Virus record (IMG/VR): IMGVR_UViG_3300027834_000006
Location: 1 to 62,503 of that record
Reading direction: 5' to 3' (one strand)
DNA length: 62,503 nt
Source: a virus
The translations under genes and the position numbers were made by a program. The notes under the pieces are model-generated. The model was not told the origin of the DNA, ran no database searches, and saw only the letters and a program-made list of their open reading frames with translations. Every line of letters starts with the position of its first letter. The first letter of the stretch is position 1. Of this stretch, positions 1-8,098 are shown one piece after another.

Positions 1-127
1 CCGGTGGTGTCTTGAGCAATCTGACGTTATCTATGCATATTTTTGCCGGGGTATCGCCGGACGCCCTTGAATTACCCTTGAGACTGACACGGAATGTACT
101 GATAGCACTCCAACCGGTAGGGCTTCC
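1..127. repeat. Terminal direct repeat (circular overlap), left copy
   Basis: Bases 1-127 are identical to 62377-62503 at the other end. A reading frame continues across the join without interruption, so this is best read as the overlap of a circular or circularly permuted assembly rather than a biological repeat. The exact length of 127 also matches a common assembly word size. A true 127-bp terminal repeat of the packaged DNA cannot be excluded from sequence alone. Confidence 0.95.
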
Positions 128-1012
128 CACCAGTCTGAACCACGCTCTCTGGATTCTCATGTTGAACATCTGATTGTCCAGTGGGTTCACATTCCATTTG
201 GCATTAAACGTCGTCTGATGAGGATGAAATAAGTTCCATGTTTCCCCGCTGGGCAGTGTTGTTGTGGGTGTTGAAATAATCGTACATGAATAATAATTTG
301 TCCACCCACCTGACGTAAGATCCAGTGTTATCTCTGATATGGCATCTTTATTGAATCTGAATATATCTAAGGCAATGAAATCGGAATCCGACGCAGTAGT
401 ACCATCCTTGAAAGTGTTTAGGTTCAGTGTGGCTGATTCCATTGCCGTGATACTATATGTGAGAGTCGTGGTTTCACCATCGGTTTCCTGCGTCAAATAG
501 AGAGAGCCAGACCCTTCAAGTCTATGAAGAGGGCTCTTGTCTATACCGGCCTCACTCGTTCCCGATCCACCCTTAGTCCATTCGGCAGTCTCATCGCATC
601 TGTTTATAACACGTTCAGCATTGGGGTCGGGCAGTCCGGCTTTAAACACATAGTTCTCATCGGTATCTCCAGACGATGACCTGGGACGCAATTGCAACAC
701 ATCATGTTCGTAATTGCTGTAATACACCTTATCCAAAAACCGCACTAAGTCACCAGGTGTTATACCTGTTATTGACAAAGCTGCACTCGTTACGGCATCT
801 ATCAGGGTGGTGCTTTCCCATGTTCCACCTGAATCTTTGACAAACTTAATGATCGTTTGATTCGTGGTGGTGGATGTGTGCCCGGTAACGGCGAATAACG
901 TGTCTACATACTCAGATGCGCCACTGGCTTCGGGATAGAATTTGCTGGTATCCGTATGGTAGAACTTAAATAGAGATGTTACATCTGCGCTTGAATCGTT
1001 TATTACGCCCAT
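1..1012 (-). CDS. Large virion protein, N-terminal part (continues at 62376)
   Basis: This is the first part of a gene that starts with ATG at 1012 (MGVINDSS) and runs off base 1. Joined to 59606-62376 it gives one open frame of 3783 nt (1260 residues), which supports circularity. The N-terminal half repeats a pattern of beta-strand-rich segments ending in carbohydrate-binding-like cores (an 'ICIDNVRLLK' strand occurs near the join and a related 'YYVDDMRLERPE' further on), as in jelly-roll CBM-like modules. The gene starts 12 bp after the LamG gene at 1025-1918. It probably forms part of the tail hub, nozzle or receptor-binding assembly; the exact role is inferred. Confidence 0.85.
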   Translation of the reverse strand, partial: MGVINDSSADVTSLFKFYHTDTSKFYPEASGASEYVDTLFAVTGHTSTTTNQTIIKFVKDSGGTWESTTLIDAVTSAALSITGITPGDLVRFLDKVYYSNYEHDVLQLRPRSSSGDTDENYVFKAGLPDPNAERVINRCDETAEWTKGGSGTSEAGIDKSPLHRLEGSGSLYLTQETDGETTTLTYSITAMESATLNLNTFKDGTTASDSDFIALDIFRFNKDAISEITLDLTSGGWTNYYSCTIISTPTTTLPSGETWNLFHPHQTTFNAKWNVNPLDNQMFNMRIQRAWFRLVGSPTGWSAISTFRVSLKGNSRASGDTPAKICIDNVRLLKTPP

Positions 1013-1024
1013 GGCTATGTTATC

Positions 1025-1918
1025 CTATGGTCTGTATTCGCCTTTTCTTATCTCCGACATCTCGGCTGTAGTCAGCATGTCTTTCATGACTCCCCACTCA
1101 TCCATCAATCCATCGAAATAAGAAGAGCCACCAAATTTTCCAATAGTGAAATCAGCAGACGACGGCGACATATCGCCCGCCGCAGTATCCGTTCCCTGGT
1201 CTATCAAAGCACTTGTAGCCACATTCCATATATACATGCTCATTCTGTTGTTACTGGCCTGATATGTCGCGCACACCCAGTACCAGGTTGCCAGGGATAA
1301 CTCTGCCGTAAGCGCTAGCGTTGAAGCTGCACAACCACCATTATATCCGATCTTTAACTGACAGGTACCTGCTGACATAACAACGGTGCCGAATGTTCTG
1401 TCGGCGGTCGTTCCTCTATGTTTACAGCATAAACCCGCGTCTCCCCCCACCCTATATGATTCTATTTTGAAAAAACCGAATAGAGAGAAGTCGGTTTCTG
1501 CTTCCCCCTTTTTACCGGGAAATCCTGCATCGAGATTGGTGTCTGTTATAGTAAGATATGCGGAATCATCCCTTTCCAGATCAACCGCATAATCTCCCTC
1601 TGATACATCTGCGGTAGTATAAACAACAGTGCCACTGGACGTTAGGTGGTTACCGCCGATTGTGTCATTGGCGTTATTCTCGAATCTCCAAACCGCTACA
1701 CAGTTGGGATCTCCAGAGAAATCATTGCCTGTCGGAGCTGCCGTAATGGATCCAGTAAAAACAAACTCGGTAATTCCTTTCCTGGTTTCCAGGGATTCTT
1801 TTTCTGGTATATAGTTTTTCAATTTCTGAAAAAAACCGCTTGGCAATTGAGGCTCGGAAGCATCCCAGTCTTTATTTAGGGTATACGGTGGTGAAATATT
1901 TATGTAGTGATACTTCAT
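1025..1918 (-). CDS. LamG/concanavalin-like virion protein 1
   Basis: The 297-residue product has an N-terminal segment (about residues 1-55, with 'NYIPEKESLETRKGI') shared with the next gene, then a LamG/concanavalin A-like jelly roll. Recognisable signatures are 'NCVAVWRFENN' at its start, 'TWYWVCATY' in the middle and 'YFDGLMDEWGVMKDMLT' near the end, the typical end of Laminin_G_3 domains. Such domains bind glycans and are common on phage tail appendages. It is one of three LamG paralogues in this region (also 1932-2810 and 4904-5695). No clear Shine-Dalgarno sequence precedes the ATG, so translation may be coupled to the gene before it. Confidence 0.85.
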   Translation of the reverse strand: MKYHYINISPPYTLNKDWDASEPQLPSGFFQKLKNYIPEKESLETRKGITEFVFTGSITAAPTGNDFSGDPNCVAVWRFENNANDTIGGNHLTSSGTVVYTTADVSEGDYAVDLERDDSAYLTITDTNLDAGFPGKKGEAETDFSLFGFFKIESYRVGGDAGLCCKHRGTTADRTFGTVVMSAGTCQLKIGYNGGCAASTLALTAELSLATWYWVCATYQASNNRMSMYIWNVATSALIDQGTDTAAGDMSPSSADFTIGKFGGSSYFDGLMDEWGVMKDMLTTAEMSEIRKGEYRP

Positions 1919-1931
1919 TTGATTATTTTTT

Positions 1932-2810
1932 CTACAACACCCTGTTTCTAATGCTGTCTATTTTGGCTATAATATTGTCTTGTGTGGCAGGCACTCCCTT
2001 TAAAACGATATAATCATCTATTTCTGCCCTACAATTATCATACCCTATCTCAAAATAGTCCGTGTCGGATTTAAGTCCCAGTCCATACCAAGTACCCGTG
2101 TGCGTGTTGTGTTCTGCATAAGGACCATCCGTATAGCGATACAGCCTCATGCCACACGTAGATAGGTCTTGAGAGTTCCATAATCCGATATGATACCATT
2201 TTTCCGTATTCACCTTGGCCGTTGACTCAACAAATGTTGGGTCGCCACCATCGTTCTCTATACTGAACTGAAGTTTTATGCCTGATACGGCGGCTGTGAT
2301 TGATCTCAGGTTAATTGCCCCGGGCTGTCCTTCCGGCGCTTTGTTGGTAAAATAAATATGATCGCCACCCCAGTCTATATTGACCCAAAAGCAAATCATG
2401 AAGTTGCGTGATCCCACACCCGGGAAGTCGGCCCTTAAAGCGGTGTTGGCTTTACGCAGATAATTTCCGCTCCCTGTAAAAGCATCGGTGTGCATAGAAC
2501 CCGATCCTTCCATGTACGAAGCAGAAGCGGACGGGGCTCCAACTTTATCCATGTAGTCGTTGCCGTTGATCTCACAGTTTCTTAGAGTACCTGTACTTTC
2601 CATTCTCAGCCACATTACACAGTCAGGATCATCTGCTGGATTATATACACCACCTGAAAAGAAAAATTCAGAGATGCCCTTTCTTGTTTCAATTACATGC
2701 TTATTGGGAATATAGTTTTTGAACTCAGAAAAGCTTCCGGTAGGATGAGGAGAAGTGTCACTCCCCGCCTTATCTAGGGAAAAGGGCGACATGATGGGCA
2801 GGTAACTCAT
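1932..2810 (-). CDS. LamG/concanavalin-like virion protein 2
   Basis: The 292-residue product is a paralogue of the neighbouring 297-residue protein. The N-terminal anchor is conserved ('FKNYIPNKHVIETRKGISEF' compared with 'LKNYIPEKESLETRKGITEF'), while the LamG-like body has diverged. 'DPDCVMWLRMES' opens the jelly roll and 'CRAEIDDYIVLKGVPATQ' closes it. The conserved start and variable body suggest that the first ~60 residues dock onto the virion and the rest binds different host surface sugars. The gene starts 5 bp after the adaptor-like gene at 2815. No strong ribosome binding site is visible. Confidence 0.85.
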   Translation of the reverse strand: MSYLPIMSPFSLDKAGSDTSPHPTGSFSEFKNYIPNKHVIETRKGISEFFFSGGVYNPADDPDCVMWLRMESTGTLRNCEINGNDYMDKVGAPSASASYMEGSGSMHTDAFTGSGNYLRKANTALRADFPGVGSRNFMICFWVNIDWGGDHIYFTNKAPEGQPGAINLRSITAAVSGIKLQFSIENDGGDPTFVESTAKVNTEKWYHIGLWNSQDLSTCGMRLYRYTDGPYAEHNTHTGTWYGLGLKSDTDYFEIGYDNCRAEIDDYIVLKGVPATQDNIIAKIDSIRNRVL

Positions 2811-2814
2811 AGGA

Positions 2815-3447
2815 TTAATCCGCCGCAGATTGGTTTGCTATGCTTTGCTTTATACTATTAACCATAAATTTGGTGGTAATAGTAGCCAGGATTCCTCCTA
2901 GTTCCTCATCATATTGCTGAGCAACCGCTCCAGCTAATTCAAAAGACCTCCGCTTCTGATATGCCTTATACGTTGCATATAAAGGTACTAGATGGTGGTA
3001 ACAGCCAGGAATGCCCAAAGTCCCTGCCGCCGTGCATCCTTGCTCAACCAGAACCAGGGGTTTAAGCGTATATATCGCAGTGGGAACTGGTGTAATTATA
3101 AACTGTCTCCCCCAGTCAGACCATTTCATCTCACTTGCATCGCCCACTCTTCCTATGAGATCAGGAGTAATGTATTGAAGAGCAATGTTCGCAGATGATA
3201 TAATGGTTTTTATGGCTATGGTCTCAATGGCTGTGGCATTATAAGTCGTGGGATATGTGTATTCGGCACAGTTAACCACAGTAGCGATAGCCGTACAGAG
3301 CACCTGACTACACATTGTCTTGAGACTGATGTCCCGTACCCCATCATCTATGAACTCGTTTATTTCTACATCCGTGAAGAAACGCGCTACGGGTTCAGCA
3401 ATCAAACTTCGTGTTCTTGAACGACATGCTGTTCTGGTAAGGCTCAT
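2815..3447 (-). CDS. Head-tail adaptor-like protein
   Basis: The 210-residue product begins with the helical pattern of phage adaptor proteins of the kind seen in SU10-like and other short-tailed phages: 'RTRSLIAEPVARFFTDVEINEFIDDG'-type spacing, with an R-x-LI then F(T/S)D-x-EI and IDDG. A beta-rich middle and a helical C-terminus ('LVPLYATYKAYQKRR') follow. Adaptors join the portal to the tail hub. A second adaptor-like gene lies directly upstream (3459-4379), which is common in such phages. The assignment rests on pattern and context and is moderate. Confidence 0.6.
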   Translation of the reverse strand: MSLTRTACRSRTRSLIAEPVARFFTDVEINEFIDDGVRDISLKTMCSQVLCTAIATVVNCAEYTYPTTYNATAIETIAIKTIISSANIALQYITPDLIGRVGDASEMKWSDWGRQFIITPVPTAIYTLKPLVLVEQGCTAAGTLGIPGCYHHLVPLYATYKAYQKRRSFELAGAVAQQYDEELGGILATITTKFMVNSIKQSIANQSAAD

Positions 3448-3458
3448 GTTTGTTCTCG

Positions 3459-4379
3459 TTAGCTATCTGCGGGATCATGAGAAACCATCCACTTTTGACC
3501 CCTATGATGAGACGATGAAGTATTATCGGTAACATACCTGCTACGATTTCTTTTTCTATCATCTTGATCTATGGCAATTCTCAATAATTCCCCCAATGTA
3601 CTCGATGAGGCCGCCAGCATATCCACTGAAACGACTCCGGGGTTGAGAAGATGTTTTCTTTTCATGAGTTCAACTTCTGCATAACCCATAATAAGAGTAG
3701 AATCAAGAAGAGGGTAAGAAGTGGCAGTGAGAGTTTCGGTTCTCTTATTCCCCCTTCCCCTGATCTCGTACACATCATCTATGCGTGCCGGATAGAGCTG
3801 TATCAATGTAACATGTGCAGAATTCATTCCCGCGCTTCTCCACTTTGAGGGCTCACCCTCTGATCTCAGATCGGGGTCTCTCCGCTCAAAATCTATGGTG
3901 TCCATCTCTTCAAGGAAACTGTCGTGCATTAGCCTGACAACTGACTCTACGCCGCTCTCTATGGCATAGATATGCTTGAACACCACATACCCATCGCCTG
4001 CTGTTGCGGCAGCAGTAGTGGTTTTGCCTAGATAATTTCCTGTCAGAGTTATCAATACTGACGTGGAGGCCGTGATACTATAATATGATGCTTCCTCATC
4101 CTTCTTAACAAACATCCCGGCGAATCCATCGCTTATTCCGGCACTCCAACCGGCACACGTAGATGCTGTGATTTCTGTGGAACCGTTTGTGAAATTCGCA
4201 CCACCGGAAGAAACAGATTGCTTGGTAACAAAATTAAACTCTGTTTCCAGGTCAGACCAATGGCGCATCCTGCCCAAGTCATTATATGCCCTGTTAATAG
4301 CCGATGATACCGCAGTAGGATTAAACCCCGGAATCCATGCCATTAATTCGTTTCGCATTTCTGCTAATGTCAGATACAT
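3459..4379 (-). CDS. Head completion/adaptor-like protein
   Basis: The 306-residue product opens with 'LTLAEMRNELMAWIPGFN', followed by 'INRAYNDLGRMRHW'. This helix-turn-helix pattern is typical of phage adaptor and head-completion proteins. A central Ser/Thr-rich beta region contains 'TASTCAGWS' and ends with a helix before a basic, disordered C-terminus. Its position between small virion genes and a second adaptor-like gene fits a connector role. The ATG overlaps the stop of the upstream gene as TAATG at 4379-4381, a coupling signal used repeatedly on this strand. Confidence 0.6.
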   Translation of the reverse strand: MYLTLAEMRNELMAWIPGFNPTAVSSAINRAYNDLGRMRHWSDLETEFNFVTKQSVSSGGANFTNGSTEITASTCAGWSAGISDGFAGMFVKKDEEASYYSITASTSVLITLTGNYLGKTTTAAATAGDGYVVFKHIYAIESGVESVVRLMHDSFLEEMDTIDFERRDPDLRSEGEPSKWRSAGMNSAHVTLIQLYPARIDDVYEIRGRGNKRTETLTATSYPLLDSTLIMGYAEVELMKRKHLLNPGVVSVDMLAASSSTLGELLRIAIDQDDRKRNRSRYVTDNTSSSHHRGQKWMVSHDPADS

Positions 4380-4570
4380 TATTTTTTCTTCTTTTTTGAA
4401 TCAGAAACCATTAACGGAAGTATTGCCAAAACCAGTGCCACAAAACATTCTACGACTTCATTGAAATCAAGCTTGTCATCGTTGTTCTTTTTTTCGTTCA
4501 GACATGATATGAAATTCATAACCGCCTTTATAACCGGATCACCCATGCCTATAAAATCACCTAAACCCAT
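4379..4570 (-). CDS. Small protein with lysine tail and hydrophobic segment
   Basis: The start is placed at 4570 because AAGGAGGTGATT lies 3 bases before that ATG; a longer in-frame start at 4591 would put the binding site inside the gene. The 63-residue product has an amphipathic N-terminus, a charged stretch 'NEKKNNDDKLDFNE', a hydrophobic segment 'CFVALVLAILPLMV', and ends 'DSKKKKK'. The charged stretch resembles an EF-hand calcium loop without its first ligand, which may be chance. A small membrane protein is possible. No family was recognised. Confidence 0.7.
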   Translation of the reverse strand: MGLGDFIGMGDPVIKAVMNFISCLNEKKNNDDKLDFNEVVECFVALVLAILPLMVSDSKKKKK

Positions 4571-4601
4571 GCTAATCACCTCCTTGTCCATATATGTATT
4601 T

Positions 4602-4892
4602 CTATAGTTTATTTATTTCCAGTTTTCCGCTGCTCATTGTCTGAAGATATAGATCGATAAAAGTTCCTGGTTGTGGGAATATCGTCATATCTATCCCGCT
4701 TTTCCCCTTCCTGCGACAAATGATACTGGCCTCTGCGGAACTGCTGTCCTTTGAAAGTATGAGATCTGAACTATCCGCCGTAATATCGCACCATACTATG
4801 GACTGATAGGATAGGCAATGTCCTTTACAAATCCATGTTTCGGCGGCTGTTTCTCTTATGGGATTGCCTGACGGTTCTACTTTGGTAGCCAT
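4602..4892 (-). CDS. Small virion-cluster protein, unknown
   Basis: The 96-residue product is predicted to be mostly beta ('ETWICKGHCLSYQSIVWCDI' then 'ASIICRRKGKSGIDMTIFP'). It has four cysteines and no signal peptide or membrane segment. It lies between LamG protein 3 and the small lysine-tailed protein in the tail cluster. A minor structural or decoration role is plausible from context only. Confidence 0.65.
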   Translation of the reverse strand: MATKVEPSGNPIRETAAETWICKGHCLSYQSIVWCDITADSSDLILSKDSSSAEASIICRRKGKSGIDMTIFPQPGTFIDLYLQTMSSGKLEINKL

Positions 4893-4903
4893 TATGTTTC
4901 TCC

Positions 4904-5695
4904 CTATCCTCCCATTGCAAAAGACAATCCAGTGTTCAAGCCCAACCCGAGATTGCCTCCCTCATTATAATTGTAAGTTCCTTTTCTGACTTTTTCAATA
5001 TCACCTATTGATTTTTTAACATTCCAGACAACCACTTCGTCGAGATATGCGTTTGCGTGAAGGCCGGGATTGCCGGTAGCACCTAGAGACACCGACGCGG
5101 ATTCCAGTGAAATTGTTTCCGCGAAAGTTCCGGTCAATGGGGCGCCCAAGGCCGCGCTAGCGTTGTCGTCGTAAACACAAATAAAATAAGTTTTATCAGA
5201 TGCTCTGTAACCAAAACCCACATGATACCAATTAGTGGCATCACAACTAACTGAAAAATAATCGCTTTCACTAGATGCCCCGCCATTATATCCTATAAAT
5301 ATAGATATCTTGTCGCTTGTTGCTTCACCTCTAATCATCAAAGTGCGACCATTAAATGAATAGTCATACTTACATAACAACGCATAATTCTTGACAGCCA
5401 CGCTTGGTTTAACGTCAAAATAACACCAGAAACACCCTGAAATATCCGTTCGTGTGCTTGTTCCGTCAGATTGTTTGAGGGGAAATCCCGTATCTAGCGC
5501 AGTATCGGCAATATGCATATAGTCGGAATTCGCCCGAATAAACCTGGCGGACTGATTGCCTTCTTTCTTGATGATAAGTTCTGGGTCGGCACCGACGTTG
5601 GTCAGAGTGTTCGTTCCCTTGGAATCATCCGTGATCCCGGCTGTCTCAAATCTCCATACCGCAACACAATTATTGTCGTGAGAAAAATCATTCAT
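4904..5695 (-). CDS. LamG/concanavalin-like virion protein 3 (no anchor)
   Basis: The 263-residue product starts almost at the LamG domain ('MNDFSHDNNCVAVWRFETAG') and lacks the ~60-residue N-terminal segment shared by the other two LamG paralogues. It retains 'TNWYHVGFGYRA' and 'HANAYLDEVVVWNVKKS', and then adds a Gly-rich end 'NLGLGLNTGLSF'. The ATG overlaps the upstream stop as TAATG at 5693-5697. It may therefore attach differently or act as a free glycan-binding protein. Confidence in the fold is good, in the role low. Confidence 0.82.
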   Translation of the reverse strand: MNDFSHDNNCVAVWRFETAGITDDSKGTNTLTNVGADPELIIKKEGNQSARFIRANSDYMHIADTALDTGFPLKQSDGTSTRTDISGCFWCYFDVKPSVAVKNYALLCKYDYSFNGRTLMIRGEATSDKISIFIGYNGGASSESDYFSVSCDATNWYHVGFGYRASDKTYFICVYDDNASAALGAPLTGTFAETISLESASVSLGATGNPGLHANAYLDEVVVWNVKKSIGDIEKVRKGTYNYNEGGNLGLGLNTGLSFAMGG

Positions 5696-6090
5696 TAGCT
5701 ATTCTCGAAATCTTTTGCCACCTGTGGATCGCCTCCACAGAAAGAAGTTTGCTCAATGTTTTGTCCATTTCTTCTTCTGATGGTGACTTTGTATGCCCGT
5801 TTCTCTGCATGAGCTGCATAACCACCTTGAGCGCTGTTTACAAATATAGACTGTCCTATTATGATCTGAGTGTCTTTTGCAGTGGGAATAAAGGGTATAT
5901 TGTTTTGATGACCCGAATCACGTTTTCCAATGAATCTTGGTAATCTCGTTATTTTGTTGTCAGAACCTTCAGAGGGGAGAAGTCGCGGAATGGGGCCATC
6001 GGTTTCAAAATATTTTCCGTATTGAGCAAAATAAGCATCCTGCAAATTCCTAATATTCAAAATATCATCTTCTATCCCTTTGTCTGCCAT
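5695..6090 (-). CDS. Conserved virion-cluster protein, unknown
   Basis: The start is set at 6090 (MADKGIEDD), 6 bases after GGAGAAGGAATA and overlapping the upstream stop as TAATG. A longer in-frame start would lie entirely inside the preceding gene. The 131-residue product has an N-terminal helix 'DILNIRNLQDAYFAQYGKYF', reminiscent of pilin-like or minor tail proteins, and a beta-rich remainder with 'YAAHAEKRAYKVTI'. No family is claimed. Confidence 0.7.
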   Translation of the reverse strand: MADKGIEDDILNIRNLQDAYFAQYGKYFETDGPIPRLLPSEGSDNKITRLPRFIGKRDSGHQNNIPFIPTAKDTQIIIGQSIFVNSAQGGYAAHAEKRAYKVTIRRRNGQNIEQTSFCGGDPQVAKDFENS

Positions 6091-6446
6091 TATTCCTTCT
6101 CCACAATTCCTAATCCGTCTACGCATCCTGGCTGAATAGAATCTTTGTCGAAAAAGAGCGGCTCGCATAAATCGCTTTCGTTCGCACTCTGATCATAGGC
6201 CGAAACAGCTATATAGCTTTCATTGGGTATAACGCCGGTGAGATCTTGCTCAACATTCAAGCCGCAATCAATCCGTTGATCATTGGAAAACTCCTGGGCT
6301 TCGCCTCTCCAGTAAAAAAAATAACCAGCCAGATCAGTTTCCGTGTTAGCATTCCATACTGCCTTCCAGGTCGCAGTACTTGGCAACCCGAACACCTGTG
6401 ATGCAAAAAGTAAAACCATCGCCATTACAATCAAAAATCTTTTCAC
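6090..6446 (-). CDS. Exported fibronectin type III-like protein
   Basis: The 118-residue product has a clear Sec signal peptide ('MKRFLIVMAMVLLFASQVFG', cleavage expected near residue 20). A single fibronectin type III-like domain follows ('WNANTETDLAGYFFYWRG', then 'YIAVSAYDQSANESDLCEP'). A cleaved, exported FN3 protein inside a virion gene cluster is unusual. It could be displayed on the host surface or periplasm during infection, or be a virion part acquired outside the cytoplasm. GCAAACGTG precedes the ATG and the binding site is modest. Confidence 0.8.
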   Translation of the reverse strand: MKRFLIVMAMVLLFASQVFGLPSTATWKAVWNANTETDLAGYFFYWRGEAQEFSNDQRIDCGLNVEQDLTGVIPNESYIAVSAYDQSANESDLCEPLFFDKDSIQPGCVDGLGIVEKE

Positions 6447-6487
6447 GTTTGCTCCTTTATATTATTTTTATTCAATAAATCAGTTAC

Positions 6488-6736
6488 TTACTTCCAGACT
6501 TTAACCACAAAAGCAACAACACCTGCCCATGCCAATACCACAAGAGTTCCTACCACTTTTATCCTTCCCAGAATCACGTCATGTTCACAGATAATTGTTT
6601 CTGCCTTTGCTATGCGTTTGGCTTGCGAATTCATCAGTTCTTTCAAGTCGTCAAAACGACGGAGATTTTCTTCATGATTGGCAGTGATTAGTCTCTCTAG
6701 TCCATTCATATGCGTAGGGTGTTTGCCTCCGATCAT
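6488..6736 (-). CDS. Coiled-coil protein with C-terminal membrane segment (XhlA/holin-like)
   Basis: The 82-residue product has an N-terminal helical coiled-coil region ('GLERLITANHEENLRRFDDL' and onwards) and one C-terminal membrane helix ('VVGTLVVLAWAGVVAFVVKV'). This layout resembles XhlA-type haemolysin/holin accessory proteins. The start overlaps the previous stop as ATGA at 6733-6736. A role in lysis with the endolysin at 49686-50153 is a reasonable guess, but the gene lies in the virion cluster and could equally be structural. Confidence 0.65.
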   Translation of the reverse strand: MIGGKHPTHMNGLERLITANHEENLRRFDDLKELMNSQAKRIAKAETIICEHDVILGRIKVVGTLVVLAWAGVVAFVVKVWK

Positions 6737-7179
6737 TCAATGAAGTGAACGAAAAGCTTCCCCGCTGTGGTAGATACGGTGAAAGCTGCCGTAAGAGTCA
6801 ACTCAATACTTTTACCGGCGCCAAGATCCAAGACTTTTTTCTTTTCAGTGGAAAGTGCGGATACCTCTACATTGGTATAAGAACCGGCGGCAGTAGAAGA
6901 TTTTGCCTGGATTAAAACACTACTGGCCGTATCCTGAACGGTGACAGTTTGATCGACAGTATTGGCAGCCGTAAGTTGCATTATAACATCCAATATTGTC
7001 ACGGCAGCCGTGCCAGTCCAAGTCAGCAGTACGGAAACACCAGCCGTTACCGCCACTGTCGGGATAGTCGTCTTTGACCACCTGCCGACCGACAATGCCA
7101 TTTTATCAGTTGTTATGGCGCAGGCACCTATATCGGTCGCAGTGGCCGTAACATCTGCTATTAATTCTTTGATTCCCAT
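6733..7179 (-). CDS. Beta-rich virion protein, possible decoration protein
   Basis: The 148-residue product is rich in Thr, Ala and Val with alternating beta strands ('TVAVTAGVSVLLTWTGTAAV', 'SIELTLTAAFTV'), like head decoration or small tail-tip proteins. A strong GGAGGAATCAAT precedes the ATG at 7179. It follows the second decoration-like gene (7291-8019) after a 111-bp gap. Function is inferred from composition and position. Confidence 0.65.
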   Translation of the reverse strand: MGIKELIADVTATATDIGACAITTDKMALSVGRWSKTTIPTVAVTAGVSVLLTWTGTAAVTILDVIMQLTAANTVDQTVTVQDTASSVLIQAKSSTAAGSYTNVEVSALSTEKKKVLDLGAGKSIELTLTAAFTVSTTAGKLFVHFIE

Positions 7180-7290
7180 ATTGATTCCTCCAGAAAAACA
7201 CTATAGGGTATCAGTGCATGCTGACCGGATCGCACAAAGAATTTATTGCACGACCCGGTAGCATTTCCCGGTCAGGGGAGGGGATACACA
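7180..7290. other. Intergenic gap with imperfect inverted repeats
   Basis: This 111-bp gap between two virion genes holds an imperfect inverted repeat (gacccgg at 7250-7256 against cccggtc at 7268-7274, one mismatch) and two short ctatag words at 7201-7206 and 7291-7296. No T-run follows, so it does not look like an intrinsic terminator. It may be a processing site or carry an unrecognised late promoter. Confidence 0.35.
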
Positions 7291-8019
7291 CTATAGTTTA
7301 AAATCACAAATACCAAAACCACTTGCACTTGCAGTTGCCCTACATGCGCCAACCAATTCATCGGTGATTGCAGCAGCAGGCATCGCGGTTCCAGCAGCGC
7401 TACCCGCAGCCAACTGACATCCTACTACCCAGGTACCCTCAGTATCTACAGGCCATTCGCCTTTCTTGCCAAGATATGTGTAGTAGTTGGCCGATGCGCT
7501 ACAAAGAGCCACACCCACTACAGGTCCTGTTTGAGCAGCACAATCAGTGGTGGGGCCTACTCCGTTACATTTATTTTTCAATAACGTGCAAAGGGATGCC
7601 GTGGTGAGCGCAACTTCGACACCGTCTTTAAGTGTCAGCTTCAGATCTGCCGATGCCGCAGCGGATGGATGACCGGCAATCATGTAGCTATATCCGGTTC
7701 CAGCTCCACACTCTACGACCAAAAGACCATTCTTGTATAAATCTTTAGCAGCGGCAGTGGCTCCCAGGGTAACCGTGATGGACTTATCGCTGACGGAAGC
7801 GGTTACAGAAACCGCCGTCCTTCCATGATTTGCCACAGCAGCAGGCCCTTGGCATAATTGACCAATAGTAACAGCGGTTGTTACTTTGCAATATATAACT
7901 TCTCTATCATACGCCAGTGGTTTCACGGAACCCACGATAGTGGTGGCGGCTGATTTACTTTCACGGATACCCTGAACAGAAATTTTAGGGTGTCCACCTT
8001 CGGTTAGAACTCTATCCAT
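7291..8019 (-). CDS. Ala/Thr-rich head decoration-like protein
   Basis: The 242-residue product lies directly downstream of the major capsid gene, the usual place for a head decoration or stabilising protein. It is rich in Ala, Thr and Val with short beta segments ('AVTIGQLCQGPAAVANHGR', 'LKLTLKDGVEVALTTASLC') like head fibre and decoration proteins. It contains nine cysteines, unusual for this class. GGGAGGTTTTTACA precedes the ATG. The gap of 79 bp to the capsid gene contains a short GGCC-N4-GGCC hairpin. Confidence 0.65.
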   Translation of the reverse strand: MDRVLTEGGHPKISVQGIRESKSAATTIVGSVKPLAYDREVIYCKVTTAVTIGQLCQGPAAVANHGRTAVSVTASVSDKSITVTLGATAAAKDLYKNGLLVVECGAGTGYSYMIAGHPSAAASADLKLTLKDGVEVALTTASLCTLLKNKCNGVGPTTDCAAQTGPVVGVALCSASANYYTYLGKKGEWPVDTEGTWVVGCQLAAGSAAGTAMPAAAITDELVGACRATASASGFGICDFKL

Positions 8020-8098
8020 TGTAAAAACCTCCCATATACGTTATGAGCAACCTTAGAGGGCCAGTGGGCCTGACCCCAGGAGGGCTGCAAGATTATTG

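Noticed and set aside
4379-4570. EF-hand calcium loop in the lysine-tailed protein
   Set aside because: The first ligand is Lys and the central Gly is missing; only the D-x-x-E end resembles the motif.
7198-7216. T7-like promoter word (cactataggg) on the + strand
   Set aside because: Only the last 10 bases match, it points away from the transcribed strand, and no phage RNA polymerase gene is present.
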